Positions 1-7,516 are shown, numbered from the stretch's first letter. The stretch is DNA of 7,600 bases from an uncultured Ruminococcus sp. (GCA_902767175.1 CACXGH010000049.1:1-7600), one strand, 5' to 3'. The notes: generated from the letters alone by a model not told the origin. Numbers and translations: made by a program.

Positions 1-85
1 CGTCGGTGGGGGATTTTAACCCGCCACCGACGGACGTATGGCACCCGCCGCCTTTAGAGGCGGGGGACATCGACGCTTGTTATAA
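1..85 (-). repeat. Repeat unit at alaS 3' end (25-bp head plus two hairpins, open at window edge)
   Basis: Read on the minus strand, the unit starts with a 25-bp head (61-85) that is identical to 7517-7541 on the plus strand. It continues into a 6-bp GC hairpin at 48-63 (CCGCCT and AGGCGG arms, 4-base loop). It ends in a strong hairpin at 1-32, with arms at 1-12 and 20-32, one bulged base and a 7-base loop. The alaS stop codon lies in the loop of the small hairpin, so the repeat overlaps the coding end. No run of T follows within the window, so it is not a plain intrinsic terminator, but the structures could still stop transcription or protect the mRNA 3' end. The unit may extend beyond position 1. 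The exact match is seen directly; the element family is an inference. Confidence 0.7.
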
Positions 86-2702
86 ATGCCTTGATGATTT
101 CGTCAGCCTTGACAAGAGCCTCATCTATCTTCGAGATATCCCCGACACCTGCCATAGCTCTTTCGGGCTTTCCGCCGCCCTTGCCGTTTACAACAGCGGC
201 GATCTCCTTTATGAGCTTGCCTGCATGAAGCCCCTTTGCCTGAGCCTCCCTGCCAACTACAACAGCAAGATTAGCCTTGTCACCGTCAACGGCAAACAGA
301 ACACCTGCACTCTCGGGTGCTGTATCAAGTACACGGTCGCACATTGTCTTGAGCATTGCGGCGTTTGTCTTGTCAAAGCGTCCCTTGAGGATCCTTATGC
401 CGTTTTCCTCTTTGGATAATGCAAACAGGCTATCAAGAGCCATTGCGGAGAGTTTTGCAGTAAGGCGCTCAATTTCCTTTTCCTTCTCCTTAAGCTCGCT
501 TACAGTATTTTCACAAGCTGATGTAAGGTTTGCGGCATTTGTGACCTTCAGAGCCTTCATACAGTCTGTCATAACTGCCTTTTGCTCATCAAGCATTCTG
601 AGCACATTCCTGCCCGTTACTGCTTCAATTCTTCTCACACCCGAAGCTACAGAACCTTCGCTGCGTATTCTGAACAGTCCAAGCTTTGATGTATTGTCGA
701 TATGAGTACCGCCGCAGAATTCCTTTGAGAATTCATCTATCATAACGACTCTTACTATATCGCCGTACTTTTCCCCGAAGAGAGCCATTGCTCCGAGCTT
801 TTTAGCCTCTTCTATCTTCATTTCCCTGGTAACTACATCAATACCGCTGAATATCTGCTCGTTTACAAGTTCCTCGATTTTTTCAAGCTCCTCCTGTGTC
901 AGTGCGGAGAAATGAGTAAAGTCAAAACGGAGCTTTTCACCGTCAACAAGCTGTCCTGCCTGCTCAACATGAGTGCCGAGTACCTTTCTCAGTGCAGCCT
1001 GCAGCAGATGAGCCGCTGTATGATTGCGCATTATTGCAAATCTGCGTTCTTTATTTACCTCTGCCCTTACAGTCTGTCCTACCTCAACAGTACCTTCTTC
1101 TATTCTGCAAAGGTGCATATATATACCGTTGTTATCCTTAACAGTATCAAGCACCTCTATCTTTACTCCGTCAGCCGTTATGAAGCCTGTATCGCCTACC
1201 TGTCCGCCGCTCTCTGCATAGAAGGGTGTCTTATTGAGAACGAGCATTACATCATCGCCTGTGCCGCCGAATTCAACTCTCTCTCCGTCTGCAACTATTG
1301 CAGAAATAACAGCATCTTCGCTAAGCTCTGTATAACCTGTGAATACGGTTTTTTCAATTCCGCTCATATCAACACTGTCACTAAGCCACGCATCAGCACC
1401 TGCGTTCTTTCTTGCATTCTTTGCCCTTACCTTCTGCTCGGTAAGAAGCTTATTATAGCCCTCGATATCAACTATCATACCCTTTTCCCCTGCGGCCTCA
1501 TTAATAAGGTCTATCGGAAATCCGAAGGTATCGTTCAGTCTGAATGCATCTTCACCGGAAATTCTGTTTGTCTCCGACTTTTTGATGATATCATCAAGCA
1601 GAGCAAAGCCCTGATCGAGAGTTCTTCCGAAGCTCTCCTCCTCTGTTCTGATGACCTTTACAATAAGGTCACGCTTTTCTGAAAGCTCGGGATATGATGT
1701 ATTCTCCTGAATAACCGTGTCAACCACTTTATAAAGGAAACTGTCCTTTATGCCCAGGAGTCTTCCGTGACGGGCAGCTCTGCGGAGAAGTCTCCTCAGA
1801 ACATATCCTCTGCCTTCGTTTGAAGGCATAACGCCGTCACCTATCATGAAGGTGGTGCTTCTGATATGGTCTGTAATAACACGCAGTGAGATGTCGGTCT
1901 TGTCGCTTTCGCCGTAGCTTACACCGACAAGCTCTGATATTTTCTTCATGATATTCTGTACCGTATCAACAAGGAAAAGGTTGTCAACCCCCTGCATTAC
2001 GCAGGCAAGCCGCTCAAGTCCCATACCCGTATCAATATTCGGGTGATCTATAGGGGTATAGTTGCCCTTGCCGTCATTTACAAACTGTGAGAATACATTG
2101 TTCCATACCTCGACATATCTGTCACAGTCACAGCCCACACCGCAGGTCGGCTTTCCGCAGCCGTACTTCTCTCCTCTGTCGAAATACAGCTCGGTGCAGG
2201 GTCCGCACGGGCCTTCTCCATGCTCCCAGAAGTTGTCCTCCTTGCCAAGTCTTACAATATGCGAAGGATCAACGCCTACCTCCTTAGTCCATATATCATA
2301 TACTTCATCGTCATTCTCATATATTGAAATATATATCTTCTCGGCAGGCATTTCCAGAACCTTGGTAAAGAATTCCCATGACCATGCCGTAGCCTCATGC
2401 TTGAAATAATCTCCGAAGGAGAAGTTACCCAGCATTTCAAAGAAAGTACCGTGACGTGCAGTAATTCCTACACGCTCAATATCGGGAGTACGGATACACT
2501 TCTGGCAGGTCGTAACTCTCGTTCTTGGAGGTGTCACCTCTCCTGTAAAATACTTCTTCATCGGAGCCATGCCCGAGTTGATAAGAAGCAGGCTGTTGTC
2601 GTTATTGGGAATGAGCGGAAAGCTCGGAAGTCTGAGATGACCCTTTGACTCAAAGAACGACAAATACTTTTCCCTTAATTCATTTAATCCTGTCCACTTC
2701 AT
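54..2702 (-). CDS. alaS: Alanine--tRNA ligase
   Basis: This cytoplasmic class II synthetase joins alanine to tRNA-Ala and edits mischarged Ser and Gly. The product is 882 residues, a normal full length. The catalytic core has a typical start (MKWTGLNELREKYLSFF), motif 2 near TTCQKCIRTPDIE (64-76) and the GNFSFGDYF block (92-100). The editing domain carries zinc ligands H561, H565 (HTAAH), C663 and H667 (CGGTH). A helical stretch (about 730-757) leads to the C-Ala domain with its GKGGGKPERAMAG region (840-852). The frame is open upstream to 2825, but that extension runs through the T-box and its terminator. ATG at 2702 matches the family N-terminus and has a Shine-Dalgarno, so I chose it. The last eight residues (TSVDVPRL) are encoded by a repeated DNA element and are unlikely to be native. 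Expression is controlled by the T-box upstream. Identification is secure. Confidence 0.98.
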   Translation of the reverse strand: MKWTGLNELREKYLSFFESKGHLRLPSFPLIPNNDNSLLLINSGMAPMKKYFTGEVTPPRTRVTTCQKCIRTPDIERVGITARHGTFFEMLGNFSFGDYFKHEATAWSWEFFTKVLEMPAEKIYISIYENDDEVYDIWTKEVGVDPSHIVRLGKEDNFWEHGEGPCGPCTELYFDRGEKYGCGKPTCGVGCDCDRYVEVWNNVFSQFVNDGKGNYTPIDHPNIDTGMGLERLACVMQGVDNLFLVDTVQNIMKKISELVGVSYGESDKTDISLRVITDHIRSTTFMIGDGVMPSNEGRGYVLRRLLRRAARHGRLLGIKDSFLYKVVDTVIQENTSYPELSEKRDLIVKVIRTEEESFGRTLDQGFALLDDIIKKSETNRISGEDAFRLNDTFGFPIDLINEAAGEKGMIVDIEGYNKLLTEQKVRAKNARKNAGADAWLSDSVDMSGIEKTVFTGYTELSEDAVISAIVADGERVEFGGTGDDVMLVLNKTPFYAESGGQVGDTGFITADGVKIEVLDTVKDNNGIYMHLCRIEEGTVEVGQTVRAEVNKERRFAIMRNHTAAHLLQAALRKVLGTHVEQAGQLVDGEKLRFDFTHFSALTQEELEKIEELVNEQIFSGIDVVTREMKIEEAKKLGAMALFGEKYGDIVRVVMIDEFSKEFCGGTHIDNTSKLGLFRIRSEGSVASGVRRIEAVTGRNVLRMLDEQKAVMTDCMKALKVTNAANLTSACENTVSELKEKEKEIERLTAKLSAMALDSLFALSKEENGIRILKGRFDKTNAAMLKTMCDRVLDTAPESAGVLFAVDGDKANLAVVVGREAQAKGLHAGKLIKEIAAVVNGKGGGKPERAMAGVGDISKIDEALVKADEIIKAFITSVDVPRL

Positions 2703-2708
2703 TTTTCT

Positions 2709-2715
2709 CACCCTT
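2709..2715 (-). promoter_or_regulatory. alaS ribosome binding site
   Basis: AAGGGTG lies 6 bases before the ATG at 2702, downstream of the T-box terminator. It supports the 2702 start against the upstream in-frame ATG at 2825, which sits inside the structured leader. Confidence 0.75.
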
Positions 2716-2736
2716 CTTTTTTCATATCCTGCCGAT

Positions 2737-2777
2737 AAAAAATAAAGACCCTTTCGTCTGTATGGGACGAAAAGATC
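2737..2777 (-). terminator. Intrinsic terminator of the alaS T-box leader
   Basis: On the minus strand a 12-bp stem (arms 2766-2777 and 2747-2758, two G-U pairs) with a 7-base loop is followed by a T-rich tract at 2737-2746. The 5' arm begins at the end of the T-box motif, so terminator and antiterminator folding exclude each other. This is the regulated stop that uncharged tRNA-Ala is expected to relieve. Confidence 0.9.
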
Positions 2778-2988
2778 CGTGTTACCACCCAAATTGCAGC
2801 GCTGAAATGCAGCACTGCCGCTCAACAGCCATAACGCAGCTCATGCGTTGCGGTTTTCCGCAAATGCTCCGAGGCAGCCCGAACAGCCTGCCGTAAAAAC
2901 CTTTCATCAGCCGGTTTTCTCTCTTTGACGGCGGTATTATTCTTTTTCTCATCACAGCAGCATATATTTATCTGTATGTTCCTTATAT
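2737..2988 (-). promoter_or_regulatory. T-box riboswitch, tRNA-Ala type
   Basis: The roughly 250-base leader has the parts of a T-box in order. Stem I is closed by ATGCT/AGCAT, with a kink-turn-like GATGA (2953-2949) and a GA-rich AGAGAG motif (2924-2919). The specifier side contains GCT at 2878-2876 followed by a purine, an Ala codon. Hairpins follow at 2862-2849 and 2849-2833, and an 8-bp hairpin (arms 2817-2810 and 2804-2797) sits just before the T-box. The T-box motif GGGTGGTAACACGG is at 2790-2777. Its TGGT should pair with the ACCA end of uncharged tRNA-Ala, which has discriminator A. Known T-box logic: uncharged tRNA stabilises the antiterminator and alaS is transcribed. The class is secure; the exact specifier register is inferred by hand folding. 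Confidence 0.93.
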
Positions 2989-2994
2989 AACTAT

Positions 2995-3022
2995 ATTATA
3001 ATCAAATTTTTCCCCGTGTCAA
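2995..3022 (-). promoter_or_regulatory. Sigma-A promoter of alaS
   Basis: On the minus strand, TTGACA (3022-3017) and TATAAT (3000-2995) are both perfect consensus hexamers separated by 16 bp, with an A/T-rich spacer. Transcription should begin near 2988, just ahead of T-box Stem I. Confidence 0.88.
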
Positions 3023-3116
3023 CGGGTAAACGGCACAACAGTACGGTTTCCTGCGTTTTTTTCTGTTATATCATGTCCCAAAAAGCTCTCTTGCATCAGA
3101 AAAACTGCATATACTG

Positions 3117-3145
3117 TTGTTTCATGTCGTTTTCTGTGATATAAT
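3117..3145 (+). promoter_or_regulatory. Extended -10 promoter of the lipoprotein-protease operon
   Basis: A perfect TATAAT (3140-3145) is preceded by TGA, the extended -10 pattern. A weak -35, TTGTTT (3117-3122), is at 17 bp. It is divergent from the alaS promoter, about 95 bp away. Transcription would start near 3152, giving a leader of about 42 bases with no obvious structure. No second promoter is evident before the downstream protease gene. Confidence 0.7.
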
Positions 3146-3176
3146 ATATACCCATGCATAATCCAGGGAATCAAGG

Positions 3177-3184
3177 AAAAGGAG
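3177..3184 (+). promoter_or_regulatory. Ribosome binding site of the lipoprotein gene
   Basis: AAAAGGAG ends 9 bases before ATG 3194. It fixes that start, which also gives a complete lipoprotein signal peptide. Confidence 0.8.
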
Positions 3185-3193
3185 AAAGCAAAC

Positions 3194-4024
3194 ATGAAAA
3201 GATTACTTACTGTTTTAGCAGCTTCACTCATTGTTTTATCGCTCTGCTCATGCAAAAACGAAAACTCAGCGCAGAGCAGCTCGTCAGCAGCATCTTCAGA
3301 CAGCAGTATTTCAACAACCGAAAGCTATGTCTCATCAGAAAACAACACATATGAAAGTCCGGAAAAATCCCTGCCTTCTGCCGAAGAGCCTGTTTTTTCT
3401 GACGAAAAGGACTACAAGGACACTCTTGCAGGAAAATATCTTGACATAAACAAGCTCACTGACAAGACAAAGAAAAACGTGGTGGATATAATAAACGGAG
3501 ACACTCTTTCACTCATATTAGATGGAAACATCGCTGCAGCACAGGGTATTTCCTTTAATTTTTCCACTACCGTTTCAAAGGACGGCAGCAAGCTCTATCT
3601 CAGCACGACCGCTGTCGGCAGAACAAATACCATTCTCAGAGACGACACCGCCGTTTACAGCCTTGATGACAAAACAAAAACCGCCTCACTCCTGCAGAAA
3701 CTCGGAGAGGAGAGCAGCGGTGAAGTAAGTCCGTTCTATAAAAGCGACACGGTCACAAGAGCCGTCACGATAATAACAGCAATATTCGGTTCAAATGAAC
3801 TGAGCTTTGTAAACAGCGGCAATGAGGATTACGACGGCTTTGTATATTACTTTGAGGAATATAAATCAGGAAGCACCTTGATAAAGCTCCTCTATGACGG
3901 AAATACACTGAAATATGTAATAATTGATAAAGACGGCTCAGAGTCACTTCTGACCATAGAACGGCTTTCAGCCGTTCCCGACGACTCGCTTTTAGAACTG
4001 CCCAAAGACTATAAGGTCGAATAA
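3194..4024 (+). CDS. Ser-rich lipoprotein, possibly LolA/LppX-like fold
   Basis: The 276-residue product has a lipoprotein signal peptide: MKRLLTVL, a hydrophobic core, then LCSC, with C20 the likely lipidated cysteine. It should therefore be anchored on the outer face of the membrane. Residues 21-75 are low complexity and rich in Ser, Glu and Asn, a flexible spacer. Residues 75-276 look folded, with alternating short strands and KDGS/DG turns (for example KDGSKLYLSTTAVG and DDTAVYSLDDKTKTASLL). That pattern recalls LolA/LppX-type beta-cradle lipoproteins common in Clostridia. This is a resemblance read by eye, not a firm family call, and I name no function. The gene starts the operon: 48 bases separate it from the two-ATPase protease, with no visible terminator. 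The start at 3194 has a good Shine-Dalgarno and an upstream promoter. Confidence 0.9.
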   Translation: MKRLLTVLAASLIVLSLCSCKNENSAQSSSSAASSDSSISTTESYVSSENNTYESPEKSLPSAEEPVFSDEKDYKDTLAGKYLDINKLTDKTKKNVVDIINGDTLSLILDGNIAAAQGISFNFSTTVSKDGSKLYLSTTAVGRTNTILRDDTAVYSLDDKTKTASLLQKLGEESSGEVSPFYKSDTVTRAVTIITAIFGSNELSFVNSGNEDYDGFVYYFEEYKSGSTLIKLLYDGNTLKYVIIDKDGSESLLTIERLSAVPDDSLLELPKDYKVE

Positions 4025-4072
4025 GCCGGAAAAGCAAACACAGGAAAATAACAGAAAAGAGAGGTCAGAAGA

Positions 4073-7000
4073 ATGATATACGGCTACAGAGAATTAAGAT
4101 TCAGCAAACAGCTCGAAGCTATATGCAGACAGTACGAGCATATAATGATGCTCGGAGGAAGCAAGCTCACAGCAGAGAAGGTTCTTGCTGCAATAATCTG
4201 CCACTGTGTTGAGCATCCGGGAACTCCGGAATTGATGTCGGAAGCATTCCGACCTCTCATAAAAGCTGCCAACGGAAATACAATGGTACTCGAAGCTGCT
4301 GCCGATAAGCTGTGTGAGCTGATAAAGGAAGATGCCTGTTCGTCAAGAACTATCCTTTATAAGACACTGCGAATGGAAGAACTGCTGCGAATGGTAAGGC
4401 TGTATGACAGCAGCTTTATTTCCACAAATGAATTTCTGCAAGTAGTCCTGAGCAATCAGTCCGATATGATACACGAAGCTCTTGAGTTCGGACTGAATTC
4501 TGTCATAGGAGGAAAAAGCCCGACAGATAAATTCAAAAACAAGAGCATACAGGAACTTATGCAGCTTTTCACAAAGTCCAAATCAGGAATTGCAGCTCTT
4601 ACCTATACAGCTCAGGAGCTGAGAGACCGTCTGAAAGAAAAAATAATAGGTCAGAACCATGCAATAAATGTGTTTTCCGCAGGCTTTTTCAATGCCTTCA
4701 TGAAGGAGCTTACCGACACCGACACGGACAAGCCTGCCGCAACATTTCTTTTTACAGGACCCCCCGGAGTAGGAAAGACCTTCCTTGCACAGAATGCAGC
4801 AAGGCTCCTCGGACTTCCGTTCGCACGATTTGACATGAGTGAATTTGCCGATGACGAATCCAATCTTTCTTTTATCGGCTCAAATAAGGTCTATAAACAG
4901 TCAGGTCCCGGCTTTGTAACGGATTTTGTCAAGAAAAACCCGAGATGCGTTATCCTGTTTGACGAAATAGAAAAGGCACACCCTGTTATAATAAGACTTT
5001 TCCTGCAGATGCTTGACGCCGGCAGACTCAGGGACACCTTCTATGACGAGGAAATATCGTTCTCCGATGCAATTATCATAATGACTACCAACGCAGGTAA
5101 AAATCTGTATCAGGGCAATGACAGAGAGGATTATTCAAATCTGTCTAAAAAGGTCATTCTGAACGCACTGAGAAATGATATAGACACAGCTACGGGTACA
5201 CATTTCTTCCCCCCGGAAATATGCTCACGCTTTGCTTCCGGAAATGTAATAATGTTCAACCCCCTTACTGCTTACGACCTGAGAAGGATAGTCAGGCAGG
5301 AAATAGAAACTCAGACAGAAAAATATAAAAGCACCTTCAACATTGATATAAACATAGATAAGGCACTTTATTCCACACTGCTTTTCGCTGAGGGCGGTAA
5401 AGCAGACGCACGAACGGTCACGGCTGCCGCAAGCTCTTTTTTCAACGATGAGATATTCGAGCTTACGAAAATCATAACATCGGGCAGAGTCAACAAGTAT
5501 ATAGAAAACCTGAAAACAATCGACATTAAGGTAGATATCCCCTCCGACAACGAGCAGATAACGGAGCTTTACAAAATACCGGAAAAACCGTCTGTCCTTG
5601 TCTACGCCGACTCCGTAACAAAAAATGCACTCAAAGGACTTGAGGAATACTTTGACCTGAACTGTGTGGACAATATCAAGGCTGCGGAGAAAGTACTCTC
5701 GGCAAAGGATATCATGCTGATCCTCGCAGACCCCCTCAATCAGATAAGAAAAGCACCGCCTGCCGATAAATACCTTCTCAACATAAAGCACGTTGACTCT
5801 CTCACAAGGGATTTTCTCTCATACGCACAGGAAAAGTACGGAGATATCCCTATATACATAATAGAATGCAAGGATATAGTTTACAGTGATGAGGAAATTT
5901 CCTCATATTCAAACATCGGAGTCAGGGCTGCAATTGACCTCAATGCACTGTTCCATGAGGAAACAAGAGAGACCAAAACAAAGGAATTTGCAGAGATGCT
6001 GCTGTCCTTCTGCAGTGATATACAGGGACAGAGAAGCATTAACAGACTTGCTTCCTCCGGCAAGGTACTCTCATATGATACAGCACAGATAATGCCCGAC
6101 AATGACAGAGCCGTAATAAGCCTGTTTGATCTGAAAATAACAATGGCAGTAGATGCCGAAGACATGGACAAGCTGCTTTCTCCCGCATCAAGACCCGAAA
6201 CCACCTTTGATGATGTTATCGGCGCAGATGATGCCAAAAAAGAGCTGAGCTTTTTTGTAGACTATCTTAAAAATCCGAGAAGGTTTGTCGGAGCAGGGCT
6301 TAATCCTCCGAAGGGTGTTCTCCTGTACGGTGCCCCCGGCACAGGAAAAACAATGCTTGCAAAGGCTATGGCAGGCGAGGCTGATACGGCCTTCCTGCCT
6401 GTTGAAGGCAACCTGTTTTTACAGAAATATGTCGGTGAAGGCGCAAAGATGATACACGAGCTTTTTTCTACAGCAAGAAAATATGCACCTGCAATAATCT
6501 TCATTGACGAAATTGACACGATAGGCAGTATGCGTACAGGCAACGCAGACGCCGATAAGCACGCTGATATACTGACAGCACTTCTCACGGAAATGGACGG
6601 TTTCGACCACAATACAGCAAAGCCTGTATTCGTGCTCGCAGCTACAAATTTCCGTGTCGGCGAAGGCAGCACCGACAGGATAGACCCTGCTCTTGCAAGA
6701 AGATTTGACAGAAGGATACATATTGACCTCCCCACACGCAGCGACAGGCTCGCTTTCCTTGATATGAAGATAAAAGCCGCCCCTGCCCTGAAGGTATCTC
6801 GCAGTGCGATAGAAAACCTTGCCGTAAGGTCTGTCGGCATGAGTCTTGCGGAGCTTGAGCAGGTACTTGAGCTTTCGATGAGAACAGCTGTAAGAAAGAA
6901 TAAGCTCAAGGTAAATGAGGCTGTTCTCAATGAAGCATTTGAGCTTTATAAGAGCGGTGAAGAAAAGAAATGGGACGAAGATATCCTTGAAAGGATAGCC

Positions 7001-7501
7001 CGTCACGAAGCAGGTCATACTATAATCAGCCTTCTCTGCGGAGACAGACCCTCCTATGTCACAATAACCTCACGTTCCGACCACGGCGGCTATATGCAGC
7101 ACGGTGACAGCTCCGAAAAGCTGCTTTATACACGCAATGAACTTCTGTCGCTTATAAGAATATCTCTCGGCGGCAGGGCTGCCGAGATCGTATACTACGG
7201 TGACGATGAAGGACTCTCAACGGGTGCCGCTTCCGACCTTGAACACGCAACAAAGCTTGCTAAAAGTATTGTCTGCCGCTACGGCATGAGCAAAAGCTGC
7301 GGAATGGCTTACAGAGAAAATGAGCCGAAGTACAACAGCAATATATATAGAGAGATAAATGAAATCCTCCGTGCGGAACTTGGGAAAGCCATAGTTCAGA
7401 TAAAGGAGCACATGTCTGATATGGACAGGCTTGTTGATACTCTGATAAAGAAAAACCACCTTACAGGGCAGGAGCTTTCCGACCTGCTGTCAGGTATTTA
7501 A
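4073..7501 (+). CDS. Soluble Clp-FtsH chimeric AAA+ zinc metalloprotease
   Basis: The 1142-residue product appears to unfold and degrade proteins using ATP. Domains in order: Clp-N-like helices (about 1-145); a ClpB/ClpA D2-type AAA+ module (about 183-470) with Walker A GPPGVGKT (229-236), Walker B VILFDEIEKAHP (D297, E298), sensor-1 N340, likely arginine finger R386 and sensor-2 R447; a Rossmann-like segment resembling a degenerate receiver (about 506-648); an FtsH-type AAA+ module (about 711-960) with Walker A GAPGTGKT (753-760), pore KYVG (785-788), Walker B IIFIDEID (D812, E813), sensor-1 N859 and R877/R880; and an M41 peptidase with HEAGH (H978, E979, H982) and probable third zinc ligand D1055 in GAASDLEHAT. 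All ATPase and protease key residues are present. No transmembrane helix is visible. AGAGAGGT precedes the ATG by 7 bases. I know no named gene with this layout; the domain calls at both AAA+ modules and M41 are firm, the others are inferred. Confidence 0.93.
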   Translation: MIYGYRELRFSKQLEAICRQYEHIMMLGGSKLTAEKVLAAIICHCVEHPGTPELMSEAFRPLIKAANGNTMVLEAAADKLCELIKEDACSSRTILYKTLRMEELLRMVRLYDSSFISTNEFLQVVLSNQSDMIHEALEFGLNSVIGGKSPTDKFKNKSIQELMQLFTKSKSGIAALTYTAQELRDRLKEKIIGQNHAINVFSAGFFNAFMKELTDTDTDKPAATFLFTGPPGVGKTFLAQNAARLLGLPFARFDMSEFADDESNLSFIGSNKVYKQSGPGFVTDFVKKNPRCVILFDEIEKAHPVIIRLFLQMLDAGRLRDTFYDEEISFSDAIIIMTTNAGKNLYQGNDREDYSNLSKKVILNALRNDIDTATGTHFFPPEICSRFASGNVIMFNPLTAYDLRRIVRQEIETQTEKYKSTFNIDINIDKALYSTLLFAEGGKADARTVTAAASSFFNDEIFELTKIITSGRVNKYIENLKTIDIKVDIPSDNEQITELYKIPEKPSVLVYADSVTKNALKGLEEYFDLNCVDNIKAAEKVLSAKDIMLILADPLNQIRKAPPADKYLLNIKHVDSLTRDFLSYAQEKYGDIPIYIIECKDIVYSDEEISSYSNIGVRAAIDLNALFHEETRETKTKEFAEMLLSFCSDIQGQRSINRLASSGKVLSYDTAQIMPDNDRAVISLFDLKITMAVDAEDMDKLLSPASRPETTFDDVIGADDAKKELSFFVDYLKNPRRFVGAGLNPPKGVLLYGAPGTGKTMLAKAMAGEADTAFLPVEGNLFLQKYVGEGAKMIHELFSTARKYAPAIIFIDEIDTIGSMRTGNADADKHADILTALLTEMDGFDHNTAKPVFVLAATNFRVGEGSTDRIDPALARRFDRRIHIDLPTRSDRLAFLDMKIKAAPALKVSRSAIENLAVRSVGMSLAELEQVLELSMRTAVRKNKLKVNEAVLNEAFELYKSGEEKKWDEDILERIARHEAGHTIISLLCGDRPSYVTITSRSDHGGYMQHGDSSEKLLYTRNELLSLIRISLGGRAAEIVYYGDDEGLSTGAASDLEHATKLAKSIVCRYGMSKSCGMAYRENEPKYNSNIYREINEILRAELGKAIVQIKEHMSDMDRLVDTLIKKNHLTGQELSDLLSGI

Positions 7502-7516
7502 TGCACTGCGGCGCTG

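Noticed and set aside
6..419. Plus-strand 137-codon frame starting in the left repeat
   Set aside because: It is antisense to the C-Ala domain of AlaRS and begins inside the hairpin repeat.
912..1682. Plus-strand open frame of 256 codons inside alaS
   Set aside because: It is antisense to conserved AlaRS coding sequence, is Cys/Tyr/Leu-rich without recognisable motifs, and has no supporting start signal.
2703..2825. N-terminal extension of alaS to the upstream ATG at 2825
   Set aside because: It would translate through the T-box motif and its terminator, and the added residues do not resemble any AlaRS. The 2702 start has a Shine-Dalgarno and a normal family N-terminus.
3019..3255. Minus-strand 78-codon open frame over the divergent promoter region
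   Set aside because: It overlaps the alaS -35, the lipoprotein promoter and the lipoprotein signal peptide on the opposite strand, with no family resemblance.
5225..7018. Minus-strand open frames of 188, 222 and 199 codons opposite the protease gene (5225-5791, 6262-6930, 6419-7018)
   Set aside because: They lie opposite well-conserved AAA+ coding sequence, overlap one another, and have odd composition typical of antisense shadow frames.
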